Shown here: positions 25,785 through 34,352 of the stretch, piece by piece
Layout: each line of letters opens with the position of its first letter
Position numbering within the stretch: position 1 is the stretch's first letter
DNA from: Terrimonas pollutisoli
GTDB lineage: Bacteria > Bacteroidota > Bacteroidia > Chitinophagales > Chitinophagaceae
Direction: 5' to 3'
DNA: 64,000 nucleotides
NCBI RefSeq assembly: GCF_029360765.1
Contig: NZ_JARKNA010000001.1
Location: forward strand, 496,001-560,000
Translations under genes and position numbers: made by a program
The notes under the pieces: generated by a model
Told to the model about the DNA's origin: nothing
Seen by the model: only the letters and a program-made list of their open reading frames with translations
The model's database searches: none

Positions 25785-27065
25785 ATGTCAACTTCAACTT
25801 CACGAAGATCATTTATCACGAAAGCAGCTCTCGCATCTGCTTTTGCACCATTGGCGTCACTATCCACTTTCGGCCAGGGCTACCAGGATGCGATTGATAA
25901 AACATCAAAACCATCAGCACCATCCGATCTCAAGATCACTGACATCAAATGCGGTTATATAAGAGGTAGTTTATTTGTAAAGATTTATACCAACCAGGAT
26001 ATCTGGGGCTGTGGTGAAGGAGTGGATGCTATTTCGGGTACTTATCATTTGGTAAAAAATTTTGGTGCGAGGATCAAGGGAAAAAATCCGTTGAATGTAC
26101 ACCGCTTGTTTGAAGATATCCGCAAGTCAGGTTTTTTCCAGGGTGCACAATCGGGAATGTATATCGCGGTTTTATCAGCGATTGAAACAGCGTTGTGGGA
26201 TATTGCCGGCAAGGCATTGAATCTGCCCGTGTATCAATTGCTCGGTGGTAAATTCAGGGATAAGATAAGAGTGTACTGTGATACCGCTTTGTATCAACGT
26301 AATTTACCCACACCAAAAGATTTTGCAGAAGCTGCGCTCAAATCAAAGCAAATGGGTTTTAATGCCATCAAGTTTGACCTGGACCAGGCCAATGATCCCA
26401 ACAAATATGATTTTTACAACTGGACGGCCAGTCCTGCGGAATTGAAAAGAATGGTTGATCAAATGACAGCGGCCCGTGAAGCCGTTGGACCGAATATTGA
26501 TATTTGCGTGGATATGCATGGACGTTATGATGCGCTAACCGGGCAGGCTGTTGCCAAACGATTGGAACATCTCAACCTGATGTGGTTGGAAGAACCGATA
26601 CCGGCGGAGAATGTAGAAGCATACAAACTCATTACTGAATCAACGAGCACACCGATATGTGCCGGTGAAAATCATTATCTCGCTTATGGCTTCCGGCGAT
26701 TGCTCGAGATCGGTGCCGTTGATATTGTGATGCCTGACCTACAGAAAGCAGGTGGGTTAGGCGAGGGTCAGCGTATCGCCAACCTCGCTAACTTGTATTA
26801 TACTCCATTTGCTCCGCATATGGTGGCTTCATTTTTGGGTGCAATGGCCGCAGCACATGTGTGTGCATCCGTACCCAACTTTTTAATTTTAGAATGGCAA
26901 TCTTATTTTCATACACAACCCATGTTTAAAGAAATAGTAAATTATGAAGGCGAATGGGTAAAGAACAGTTTTATTACGATTTCAGAAAAGCCCGGTATTG
27001 GTGTTGAAATAAATGAGGAGGGAATGAAAAAATATGCGATCCCCGGTATTCCATTTTTTGAATAA
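25785..27065 (+). CDS. Tat-exported enolase-superfamily sugar-acid dehydratase, paralogue 2
   Basis: A 426-residue protein with the twin-arginine signal TSRRSFITKAALASAFAPLA at residues 5-24. The barrel has Asp/His/Arg in CVDMHGRYD (strand 3), Glu in WLEEPIP (strand 4), Glu in CAGENHYL (strand 5) and His in FAPHMVASFLG (strand 7), the set found in galactonate-, gluconate- and mannonate-type dehydratases of the mandelate racemase subgroup. KFDLDQANDPNKYDF follows the strand-2 Lys position. The substrate is likely an aldonate. It is about 30 per cent alike to paralogue 1 by eye and is preceded by its own RraA-like gene. Confidence 0.87.
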   Translation: MSTSTSRRSFITKAALASAFAPLASLSTFGQGYQDAIDKTSKPSAPSDLKITDIKCGYIRGSLFVKIYTNQDIWGCGEGVDAISGTYHLVKNFGARIKGKNPLNVHRLFEDIRKSGFFQGAQSGMYIAVLSAIETALWDIAGKALNLPVYQLLGGKFRDKIRVYCDTALYQRNLPTPKDFAEAALKSKQMGFNAIKFDLDQANDPNKYDFYNWTASPAELKRMVDQMTAAREAVGPNIDICVDMHGRYDALTGQAVAKRLEHLNLMWLEEPIPAENVEAYKLITESTSTPICAGENHYLAYGFRRLLEIGAVDIVMPDLQKAGGLGEGQRIANLANLYYTPFAPHMVASFLGAMAAAHVCASVPNFLILEWQSYFHTQPMFKEIVNYEGEWVKNSFITISEKPGIGVEINEEGMKKYAIPGIPFFE

Positions 27066-27099
27066 ATTTTGATCATATCATTTTTAAAAGCCTATTGTT

Positions 27100-28218
27100 A
27101 TGAATACACGTCGTGATTTTTTACAAAAGATTACTGGTTCTTTGATCATCTTACCTGTTTTATCAGTGGAGAATGTTCTTTGCAGCAACGATGACAAAAC
27201 CAAAACCTATGATGGCCCCGTATTAAGGGTTGCGATTATGGGACTTGGTGGTTATGGAACCCGGGTGGCCGATGCAATGAAGGATAGTACGAAGGCCAAA
27301 CTGGTGGGAGTAATTAGTGGCACACCGTCCAAGATCACCAACTGGCAAAGTAAATACGGCATTCCTGAAAAGAATTGTTATAACTACGAAAACTTCGATG
27401 CCATAAAAGACAATCCTGATATTGATGCGGTGTATGTTATTACTCCCAACGCATTGCACAAAGACCAGGCAATACGGGTGGCCAAAGCGGGCAAGCATGT
27501 TATCTGTGAAAAGCCGATGGCGCTGAATGCCAAAGAAGGAGAGGAGATGGTTGCGGCTTGTAAAAAAGCGAATGTGAAATTGCTGGTAGGTTATCGTATG
27601 CACTTTGAAGCGAAAACATTGGAAGTAATCCGCATGCGGAAAGATGGTGAATTGGGCAAGATCATGTTCTTCCAGGGATTGTGCGGATTCAGGATCGGCG
27701 ATCCTACGCAATGGAGATTGAATAAGCAACTGGCCGGTGGTGGTTCGTTGATGGATATTGGTATTTATGCCGTCAATGGTGCCCGTTATATGGTGGGTGA
27801 GGAGCCTGTTTGGGTTACGGCGCAGGAAACCAAAACGGATACCGTAAAATTTAAAGAAGGCGTTGATGAGACCATTCAATTTCAATTGGGTTTTCCCAGC
27901 GGTGCCGTTGCAAGTTGTTTGTCAACTTACGCAATGAATGGTTTAGATAAATTTTATCTAAATGCAGAAAAAGGATTTGCAGAAATGCAGCCATCAACAG
28001 GATATGGTCCAATAAAAGGAAGAACACATAAAGGAGAGCTTACACAGGAACATAAAACGCACCAGACTGTTCAAATGGATGAGATGGCTGCCATTATTTT
28101 AGAAGGCAAACAGCCTGTTGTACCGGTAGATGGTGAAGAAGGGTTGAAGGATTTAAGGATTATGGACGGCATCTATGCAGCAGTGAAATCGGGTAAGAAG
28201 GTAAACTTAAAATTGTGA
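27100..28218 (+). CDS. Tat-exported Gfo/Idh/MocA-family oxidoreductase
   Basis: A 372-residue protein with a twin-arginine signal (NTRRDFLQKITGSLIILPVL). The Rossmann motif is VAIMGLGGYGTRVADAMKDS (residues about 44-63), then VITPNALHKDQAIRVAKAGK and the family hallmark HVICEKPMALNAKEGEEMV (EKP). The C-terminal substrate domain includes LAGGGSLMDIGIYAVNGARY, with the catalytic Asp/Tyr region. Such enzymes oxidise or reduce sugars with bound NAD(P). Export in folded form by Tat would allow the cofactor to be carried along. It ends the enzymatic core of this plus-strand unit and probably acts on the same sugar or sugar acid. Confidence 0.9.
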   Translation: MNTRRDFLQKITGSLIILPVLSVENVLCSNDDKTKTYDGPVLRVAIMGLGGYGTRVADAMKDSTKAKLVGVISGTPSKITNWQSKYGIPEKNCYNYENFDAIKDNPDIDAVYVITPNALHKDQAIRVAKAGKHVICEKPMALNAKEGEEMVAACKKANVKLLVGYRMHFEAKTLEVIRMRKDGELGKIMFFQGLCGFRIGDPTQWRLNKQLAGGGSLMDIGIYAVNGARYMVGEEPVWVTAQETKTDTVKFKEGVDETIQFQLGFPSGAVASCLSTYAMNGLDKFYLNAEKGFAEMQPSTGYGPIKGRTHKGELTQEHKTHQTVQMDEMAAIILEGKQPVVPVDGEEGLKDLRIMDGIYAAVKSGKKVNLKL

Positions 28219-28302
28219 TGCAGAAATTGTTTTCATAAAAAGATTTTAATACAGATTTGAAATAGGACCTGCGATACTTGGAAACCTTAAAACATTATTA
28301 TC

Positions 28303-28899
28303 ATGATATCAACAAATAAAATACTCATCATAACCGGCGATGCCGGTGAAAGTTTTGAAATTCTTTATGCATCGCACCGGTTAAAAGAAGCAGGTTTTGT
28401 TCCTGTGATAGCAGCACCCGCCGTAAAAAAATTGAACCTGGTAATGCATGATTTTGAACCGGGGTGGGATACCTATGTAGAAAGAAAAGGTTATCTCGTG
28501 GAATCGGATATTCCATTTGATGATGTAAACGCGGCAGATTATGAAGCTGTGTTAATACCTGGAGGCAGGGCGCCGGAATATTTACGCAACGATAGAAGAG
28601 TAATAGAAATAGTAAAGGAATTTTCAGAGAGTGACAAGTACGTATTTGCTATTTGCCATGGCGTACAGGTGTTGGTAACTGCAGGTTTGGTGAACAAGAA
28701 AAAAATCGCCTGCTATGAGCATGTAAAGTTTGAAGTGGAGTCCTGCGGTGGTGAATACATAACACCTGATGAAGCAGTACAAGATGGTAAAATTGTTACG
28801 GGGAAAACCTGGCAGTCGCACCCGGAGTTTTATAAATTGGTTTTTAGCTGCCTGGCAGAATCAACTGAAAGCATAGCTCGCCCGGCTCTTATTAAATGA
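28303..28899 (+). CDS. DJ-1/PfpI-family protein
   Basis: A 198-residue protein of the class I glutamine-amidotransferase-like fold: KILIITGDAGESFEILYASH (acidic residue of the active site), VLIPGGRAPEYLRND, and the nucleophile elbow FAICHGVQVLV with Cys-His-Gly. Members include glyoxalase III-type deglycases, proteases and chaperones, so the activity cannot be fixed; detoxifying reactive 2-oxoaldehydes fits the neighbourhood. Its TGA overlaps the ATG of the following gene by 4 bases, showing translational coupling. Confidence 0.88.
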   Translation: MISTNKILIITGDAGESFEILYASHRLKEAGFVPVIAAPAVKKLNLVMHDFEPGWDTYVERKGYLVESDIPFDDVNAADYEAVLIPGGRAPEYLRNDRRVIEIVKEFSESDKYVFAICHGVQVLVTAGLVNKKKIACYEHVKFEVESCGGEYITPDEAVQDGKIVTGKTWQSHPEFYKLVFSCLAESTESIARPALIK

Positions 28900-29744
28900 T
28901 AATTTATAAAAAATACAACCAGCAGGAGCTGGACCTTCAATACAATAACCGGTTTCATGTTCCCGGTTTTGAAAATTATCTGCAGCGATGGGAAAAGCTA
29001 AGTAGTAGTGCTCGGAAACAATACAAGGTTTATCAAGACATCCCTTATGGCGACAGATCCCGTGAGTGTTTAGATATTTTTTCTTCACCCAATCCGTTTT
29101 CAAAAACAGTGGTCTTTATTCATGGTGGATATTGGCAAAAGTTTGATAAAACTTTATTTCATTTTATTGCCGGGGCTTTTGTGAGTTATGGAACTACGAC
29201 CGTGTTGATAAATTATCCGTTGGCTCCAGATGTTTCTATAGATCAAATAGTGAAGTCATGTTCGGAAGCCATTAGTTGGATAAATAAAAACAGTGCATCA
29301 TTCAATGGAGATGCTGATCAAATTTACATTGCCGGGCATAGCGCCGGGGCACATCTTGCTGCTATGTTAATGACAGCTGAAGAAAAACAAAAACACAGAA
29401 CATCTATTAAAGGAGTCTGCGCCATTAGCGGGCTGTTTAATTTGACACCTATTCAGCTTTCCAATATTAATGAAGTGTTGAAGATGGATAAGGAGACTGC
29501 GATCAGAAACAGCCCGGTTTTCAAAGAACCTGTTGAACAATGTCCGTTACTAGTCGCAGTGGGCGGCGAAGAAACGAATGAATTTTTAGATCAAAGCATG
29601 GAACTCTATAGTAAATGGAAGAATAAAACCAGTTCTATAGAGCTTATAGTAATGCCCGGCCTGAATCACTTTTCACTTCTTGATTCATTTTGTGATGCAA
29701 ATTCTTTACTGCATCAGTCAATGTGCAAACTGATGAAGATGTAA
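28896..29744 (+). CDS. Alpha/beta hydrolase, kynurenine formamidase-like
   Basis: A 282-residue soluble hydrolase. The oxyanion motif is FIHGGYW (around residue 74), the nucleophile elbow IAGHSAGAHLAAML (Ser around 148) and the catalytic His in MPGLNHFSLLD. This HGGYW plus GHSAGAH combination is typical of arylformamidase-like esterases. It is translationally coupled to the DJ-1 gene by a 4-base overlap and is the last gene of the plus-strand unit; the next 200 bases are a palindromic element. A role on an ester or lactone of the pathway is inferred; no tryptophan-catabolism gene is near. Confidence 0.85.
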   Translation: MIIYKKYNQQELDLQYNNRFHVPGFENYLQRWEKLSSSARKQYKVYQDIPYGDRSRECLDIFSSPNPFSKTVVFIHGGYWQKFDKTLFHFIAGAFVSYGTTTVLINYPLAPDVSIDQIVKSCSEAISWINKNSASFNGDADQIYIAGHSAGAHLAAMLMTAEEKQKHRTSIKGVCAISGLFNLTPIQLSNINEVLKMDKETAIRNSPVFKEPVEQCPLLVAVGGEETNEFLDQSMELYSKWKNKTSSIELIVMPGLNHFSLLDSFCDANSLLHQSMCKLMKM

Positions 29745-29750
29745 TTTGCT

Positions 29751-29948
29751 TAACATGAGTTTTGGATGTTCTAACATTCTAACATCCCGTAGGGATGATT
29801 CGTGGGTAAAAATCAATGTAAACAAGCACGATGCGTCCCGATAGGGACGCTTGGTGCAAACCTTTATTAATAACTACTACCCACGATTTGTCCCTACCGG
29901 GACAGTTATAGCATTCATACTCATTAAAAACATCCAAAACTCATGTTA
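29751..29948. repeat. 198-bp element with perfect 20-bp terminal inverted repeats (MITE-like)
   Basis: The left end TAACATGAGTTTTGGATGTT (29751-29770) is the exact reverse complement of 29929-29948. Inside are a CATCCCGTAGGGATG hairpin, a GTCCC/GGGAC hairpin pair, and a GTGGGTA/TACCCAC pair. It fills the whole gap between two convergent genes. Its right end contains the TAA stop (29946-29948, minus strand) of the CE15 fusion gene. No transposase is present, so any movement would need help in trans. Confidence 0.85.
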
Positions 29949-32012
29949 TTTAATATACCGGCTTGCCCAGGTTAAAAACGTCGGCCAGTTAGGTCCCGTT
30001 GTATGCCCGCCGCTATGTTGACGAAATGCAATCTCACCATTGGTCAATGTTGTTTCGAGAGGAGGGAATTCAATTGTACCCAGATCTTTTTTCCCTAAAA
30101 GTTTATAAACAGGTCCTGCATGCACACCACCCAAAAACATTCCTTTGGCATCAACCCATTGTCCTTCTACGGAGGGTGAGCCCGAACTGATGAAAACCGG
30201 TCTTGGAGCACACAAAGCAACCAGTTCATGTGCATCAACCCGTAAGTCATTTGCAGTAAACGGCCCTGCATATTTTATGAAGTTGCCGGCAAACCAATGA
30301 TAGCCTCCTGATGAAGCAAGGTTTTCTACCTGTTCACCAAAAATGCGTCTTAATATTTTTACACCTCCTGCACCGGATGAACCAATGAATCCAATTGCAA
30401 TGCGCGGCTCATAGGCCATGGTGACAACCGCTGCCTTTCCATATCTTGATAATCCTTCAATTCCTATCTGTTTTGCATCAACCGCTTTATCTGTTTCAAA
30501 ATAATCAATGGCACGGCTGGCGCCCCATGCCCATGCACGGAGTGCACCCCAGTCATTGGGTTTGCGAGGTTGGCCTTTATTCACTAAACCGATGATGCCT
30601 TGTGTTAATCCAGCACCGTTATCAGCCTGGTAACTGGTTGGAACCAGTATGGCAAACCCCCATCCTTTTTCCAGCACTTGTTCCTGCCAGCTTTTCTGAG
30701 GTGTTGTTCCAACGGGTGGTAATGGAAACCTAAAACCAGGAGGAAATACAAAACCAAATTCCATCATGACAGGAACGGGTTTATTACTATTTTTCGGAAC
30801 AGTTAATGAAAGCTGTATATCCACTTTAAGTTGCGGATAGGATGAATTGTCAACATGCCCCAGTAAATTTTTTGTGATTGCTTGTGTGTTGCCAAACATT
30901 GTATCAACCGTGCTGACTACTTCCCAGTTTACTTTCGGTGTGTTCTTTGGAACACGGCCGTAAATTTCACGGTCAAATTCTTCTGCAATTTCAGGACGGC
31001 GTTTCTTCCACCAGGTCTTTGCATCAGTTACCTTCTTTCCGTTTTTTAACACTAATGGATCGGGCAAGGATGCGTATTGTGTAGCTTTTGATTCATCTGT
31101 GTTGGCAGCATTGGGTGCAGAAGGATTACCTGATGGTCCTCTGCGTATGGAATCAATCTTTAATAGAGCAAGCATATTTTTATAATCAGCCTGTGTAGCT
31201 TGTTGTATTGCCTTGTTTTGTTTATCTCTCACTTGCCATTCGTTGACATGTTCCGCCACCTCCAGCATGGTGCCGATCATTAAGTCATTTTCATTTTTCT
31301 TCAGGTACTGAAGCAGTTCACGATGTGCTTCTGTTGAAACATTTATATTATGCTCTCCACCCACGCCATGAAATAATATCACCAGCAATGAATTTGTTTC
31401 AATCGCCTTGTTTACCCATTCAATCATCTGTGCGCCGGTTTCTCCATTTACCGCATAGCAATCCACATTGTACAAATCAATCTCACCGATCTTGTGCATT
31501 TCATGTCTTACGGCCCTTGCTGCCGCAAAATCATTTTTCATTCCCTTGATAAATAACGAGTCGCCAATCTTCATATCGCCGCAGGTAAATGCAAATGTTC
31601 TTTTTGTTTTCCCATCTATCGCCTGTAGAAAGACATTGGTCATTCTTACTTCATTCACCATTCGCTGCAGGGAATATTTGCTCATGTCTGTTTCGGCGCT
31701 TACCCACTCTCTTCCTTTGCCACCGATGCAGGGATGAAATAACGTGTGATTGCCCAGTTCATGACCGTTGGCAGCCGCTTTTCTCCAGTCAATGATCCTG
31801 TTTGTGCTGCCGGGTGCAAATGCTGTGAGGTAAAAGGTTCCTTTCAGTCCTAATGAATCGAGCAGGGGAATGGCGTTATCCAGGTGGACATTTAATGCAT
31901 CATCATAGGTGAGTACAACGGCAGCTTTCTTTCCACGCCAGGGCTGGTTGAATTGGGCTGAAGCATTTAGTATGGTAATAAGAATGATAAACAGCAGGCA
32001 AGACTTTTTCAT
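29946..32012 (-). CDS. Fusion of polysaccharide deacetylase (CE4-like) and CE15 glucuronoyl esterase
   Basis: A 688-residue exported protein (signal MKKSCLLFIILITILNASAQ). Residues 25-260 are a NodB-type deacetylase: TYDDA (35-39) replaces T-F-D-D-G, with the metal-binding H-x-x-x-H series at GHELGNHTLFH (83-93) and a late LFHGVGG. Residues 320-688 are an alpha/beta hydrolase of the CE15 glucuronoyl methylesterase type: nucleophile GLSRYGKAA (Ser 522), SSGAGG, GGYHWFAGNF and the His in HSGGHT (around 670). CE15 enzymes split ester links between lignin and 4-O-methylglucuronate on xylan, which fits the GH10/GH67 neighbours. The deacetylase half could remove acetyl groups from the same chain. 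The elbow lacks the Cys of fungal enzymes, as many bacterial ones do. Confidence 0.85.
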   Translation of the reverse strand: MKKSCLLFIILITILNASAQFNQPWRGKKAAVVLTYDDALNVHLDNAIPLLDSLGLKGTFYLTAFAPGSTNRIIDWRKAAANGHELGNHTLFHPCIGGKGREWVSAETDMSKYSLQRMVNEVRMTNVFLQAIDGKTKRTFAFTCGDMKIGDSLFIKGMKNDFAAARAVRHEMHKIGEIDLYNVDCYAVNGETGAQMIEWVNKAIETNSLLVILFHGVGGEHNINVSTEAHRELLQYLKKNENDLMIGTMLEVAEHVNEWQVRDKQNKAIQQATQADYKNMLALLKIDSIRRGPSGNPSAPNAANTDESKATQYASLPDPLVLKNGKKVTDAKTWWKKRRPEIAEEFDREIYGRVPKNTPKVNWEVVSTVDTMFGNTQAITKNLLGHVDNSSYPQLKVDIQLSLTVPKNSNKPVPVMMEFGFVFPPGFRFPLPPVGTTPQKSWQEQVLEKGWGFAILVPTSYQADNGAGLTQGIIGLVNKGQPRKPNDWGALRAWAWGASRAIDYFETDKAVDAKQIGIEGLSRYGKAAVVTMAYEPRIAIGFIGSSGAGGVKILRRIFGEQVENLASSGGYHWFAGNFIKYAGPFTANDLRVDAHELVALCAPRPVFISSGSPSVEGQWVDAKGMFLGGVHAGPVYKLLGKKDLGTIEFPPLETTLTNGEIAFRQHSGGHTTGPNWPTFLTWASRYIK

Positions 32013-32086
32013 CTTTAACGTATAATTAATGAATATTCAATTTACTTCCGATTGTATCGGAATCAATGTTCAATGCACAATCAATA

Positions 32087-32268
32087 TCGTTTAGTTAAGC
32101 TCCGTCCGGAGCTGCCTGCTTATTAGAAACAATTAGTTAGACCGTAGTGGCTCCATTGGAGCCTGCTGTTTCGTTTAGGCGACTCCTACGGGAGTCTTTA
32201 TAAATGAAACAATGGGTTTCTAATAAACAGGATGCCACTACGTGGCGCTAAATATGCCTACTAAACGA
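32087..32268. repeat. Multi-hairpin element, copy A (182 bp)
   Basis: Bounded by TCGTTTAG (32087-32094) and CTAAACGA (32261-32268). Between them are small hairpins AGCTCCGTCCGGAGCT, GGCTCCATTGGAGCC and GACTCCTACGGGAGTC, a longer pairing of TTATTAGAAAC with GTTTCTAATAA, and CGTAGTGGC with GCCACTACG, so the whole folds like a multi-branched structure. A second copy in the same orientation lies at 34353-34539, across the esterase gene. The rest of this 339-bp spacer has no gene. Confidence 0.85.
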
Positions 32269-32342
32269 CAATGGTCAATGAATAAACTCACAATATCTTA
32301 ATATCGCAATGTCGTAATGCCCCATTTCGCTGTTCCTTTCAT

Positions 32343-32367
32343 AACTCCCCTTTAGGGGGTGGGGGTA
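32343..32367. repeat. Short GC-rich palindrome supplying the stop of the esterase gene
   Basis: AACTCCCCTTTAGGGGGTGG followed by GGGTA. Read on the minus strand, its TTA at 32352-32354 is the TAA stop and the adjacent GGGGGTGGGGGT encodes the final Thr-Pro-Thr-Pro. Same family as 9858, 40661 and 44111. Confidence 0.75.
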
Positions 32368-34319
32368 TCAGTTCTGAAGGGCGATGCCGGTAATCCTTCT
32401 TTGTTGTATAGATTCGGATTCACGGGGTTATCGGCCCAGGCATAGCGCACATACAAAGGGTCGGTGAGATCATCGCTCCATACAATTATCTTATCGCCTT
32501 CTATTTTCACTTTTGCCCATACAAATTTTTTATCCGCACCTGCAATGGCAAAGGCCCCCTCCAACTCCCCCGAAGGGGGAGAGATAAGGGAAGAGTCTTT
32601 GAATATCAAGCCGCTTCCAATATGATCAAACGTAATGATGATTTTATTGCCTTCTTTTTTGAACGATTGATAAATGGGGCCGGAATAAACTATGTCTTCT
32701 TTGTAAACAATCTTTTTTGCTGCTAACGCCAGTCGTTCACCTACGTCTTTCTTATTGTCGGGATGGACATCATTCCATTCTCCCAGATCAATCGCAACGG
32801 CCATCGCTGTATTAGAAACAGACAATGCTTTCAGTTGTGCTTCTCTCAATACAGCCCATTTACTTTCCGAAGGCAGATAGTTGTAATCCATAAAACCCGG
32901 AAGCTGCACATAGAAAAAAGGCAACTCTCCCTGTTTCCATTTGCTGCGCCAGTCATGTATCAGCGCCGGCAACAACTTTGCATACTCGTCCGGCCGGCCC
33001 GCATTGCTTTCACCCTGGTACCAGAGTATTCCTTTGATGTTATAATTAATAACCGGCGCTACCATGGCATTGAATAAAGCTGTGGGCTGATGGGTTGCGT
33101 TGATCCCTGTAACCGCATTCCTGTTATTTACCGGTTCAAATACCTCGCCTACTTTATACTGCCAGTAACCTTTCAGATCAATGCTGTCTTTTCCTGCAAA
33201 GAGACAATAAGGTTTGTCGGGAACAAATCCTCCTTTGCCACCTGTGTTTGTCACCCTTATGACAAAAATGTTTTTACCAGCTTTCAATACATCCGCTGGT
33301 ACATTGTACCTGCGCTGTGGATATTGATAAGCGGTACTGCCAACCTGCTTGCCATTGATATATAAAACATCGGCATCCACAATTCTTCCTAAAAAAACGC
33401 TGGCTGGTTTACCAATCATCGAGGCCGGCACATCAATTTCTCTTCTATACCAAACCACGCCGTTTAACTCTTTAATGCCCTGGTCCTCCCAATAGCCGGG
33501 AATATTAATAATGTGCCAGTTTTTAGGAACATAGGAAACGTCAAACCATTTTTTTTCACTCATCATGCCCAGGTCTTTTGAGGGATTAGCTTTTATGCCT
33601 GCGGCTGCAGCCCGGTTGGTTTGATTGACGTAAGCCGTGTCTTTATTTTTTTGTATAGTATTGATCACTGAGGAAAATTCTTTCAGCCCTTCTTCACTGG
33701 TCCATGCTTCAATGGGAGTGCCACCTACGCTGGCATTGATGATACCAATCGGCACACGGTACTTTTCATAAATCTTTCTTGCAAAGAAGTAGGCAACCGC
33801 AGAAAATGGTCTCACATCTTCACCTACAGCAGATTTCCAATAACCAGTTGGTAAATCATTTTGTGGTGTTTGTAAGTTAGTGAGTGTTGGAATCCAAAAT
33901 TGTCGTATCTGCGGATAGTTGGCTTCGGCTATATCTTTTGCATAGGTTACATCATGAATATTCATCTGGTGTACCATGTTCGACTGGCCGCTACAAAACC
34001 ATACATCGCCGAAAAGAATTTCTTTCAGTGTGATCTTATTGCTCGCAGTAATATCAATGGTATAGGGGCCGCCTGCTTTGGTCGGAGGAAATATCACTGA
34101 CCATTTGCCGTCTGCACCCGCCTTTGTTTTATAAGTTTTGCCATTGAACTTAACATTTACTTTTTCATTGACAGCAGCCCAGCCCCAGATAGTTGCTTTG
34201 GTATCTCTTTGCAGGATCATGCTATCCCTTACGATTTGCGGCAGCCTTGCCTGCGAAAAAGTTAGAGACGACTTCAGCAGGAAGAAGACAATAGTTGTAT
34301 TTATTATGACAAACTTCAT
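32352..34319 (-). CDS. Sialate-O-acetylesterase-type carbohydrate esterase (SGNH)
   Basis: A 655-residue exported protein (signal ending LTFSQ). The SGNH hydrolase starts with FGDVWFCSGQSNM (Ser nucleophile, around residue 114), has ASVGGTPIEAW and GILWYQGESNAGRPDEY, and ends with GEWNDVHPDNK (catalytic Asp-His). A beta-sandwich with carbohydrate-binding look (NIPGYWEDQGIKELNGVVWYRREID, VLYINGKQVG) is inserted in the middle. Within a xylan PUL it most likely removes acetyl groups from xylose. Near the C-terminus the residues LISPPSGELEGA are encoded by a palindromic repeat that appears to have been inserted in frame, and the last four residues come from another repeat copy. Confidence 0.85.
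   Translation of the reverse strand: MKFVIINTTIVFFLLKSSLTFSQARLPQIVRDSMILQRDTKATIWGWAAVNEKVNVKFNGKTYKTKAGADGKWSVIFPPTKAGGPYTIDITASNKITLKEILFGDVWFCSGQSNMVHQMNIHDVTYAKDIAEANYPQIRQFWIPTLTNLQTPQNDLPTGYWKSAVGEDVRPFSAVAYFFARKIYEKYRVPIGIINASVGGTPIEAWTSEEGLKEFSSVINTIQKNKDTAYVNQTNRAAAAGIKANPSKDLGMMSEKKWFDVSYVPKNWHIINIPGYWEDQGIKELNGVVWYRREIDVPASMIGKPASVFLGRIVDADVLYINGKQVGSTAYQYPQRRYNVPADVLKAGKNIFVIRVTNTGGKGGFVPDKPYCLFAGKDSIDLKGYWQYKVGEVFEPVNNRNAVTGINATHQPTALFNAMVAPVINYNIKGILWYQGESNAGRPDEYAKLLPALIHDWRSKWKQGELPFFYVQLPGFMDYNYLPSESKWAVLREAQLKALSVSNTAMAVAIDLGEWNDVHPDNKKDVGERLALAAKKIVYKEDIVYSGPIYQSFKKEGNKIIITFDHIGSGLIFKDSSLISPPSGELEGAFAIAGADKKFVWAKVKIEGDKIIVWSDDLTDPLYVRYAWADNPVNPNLYNKEGLPASPFRTDTPTP
32553..32582. 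repeat. Palindromic repeat inserted in frame in the esterase gene
   Basis: GGCCCCCTCCAACTCCCCCG followed by AAGGGGGAG belongs to the intergenic CCCCCTT/AAGGGGG family. Translated on the minus strand it yields SPPSGELEGA, between the conserved GLIFKD and FAIAGADKKFVWA segments. The gene remains open across it. Confidence 0.75.
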
Positions 34320-34352
34320 TTACTTGAATTAATTATTCTCTTTTAGGCAATG

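Noticed and set aside
27223..27885. 220-codon frame antisense to the Gfo/Idh gene
   Set aside because: It lies wholly within a well-supported gene and has no protein character.
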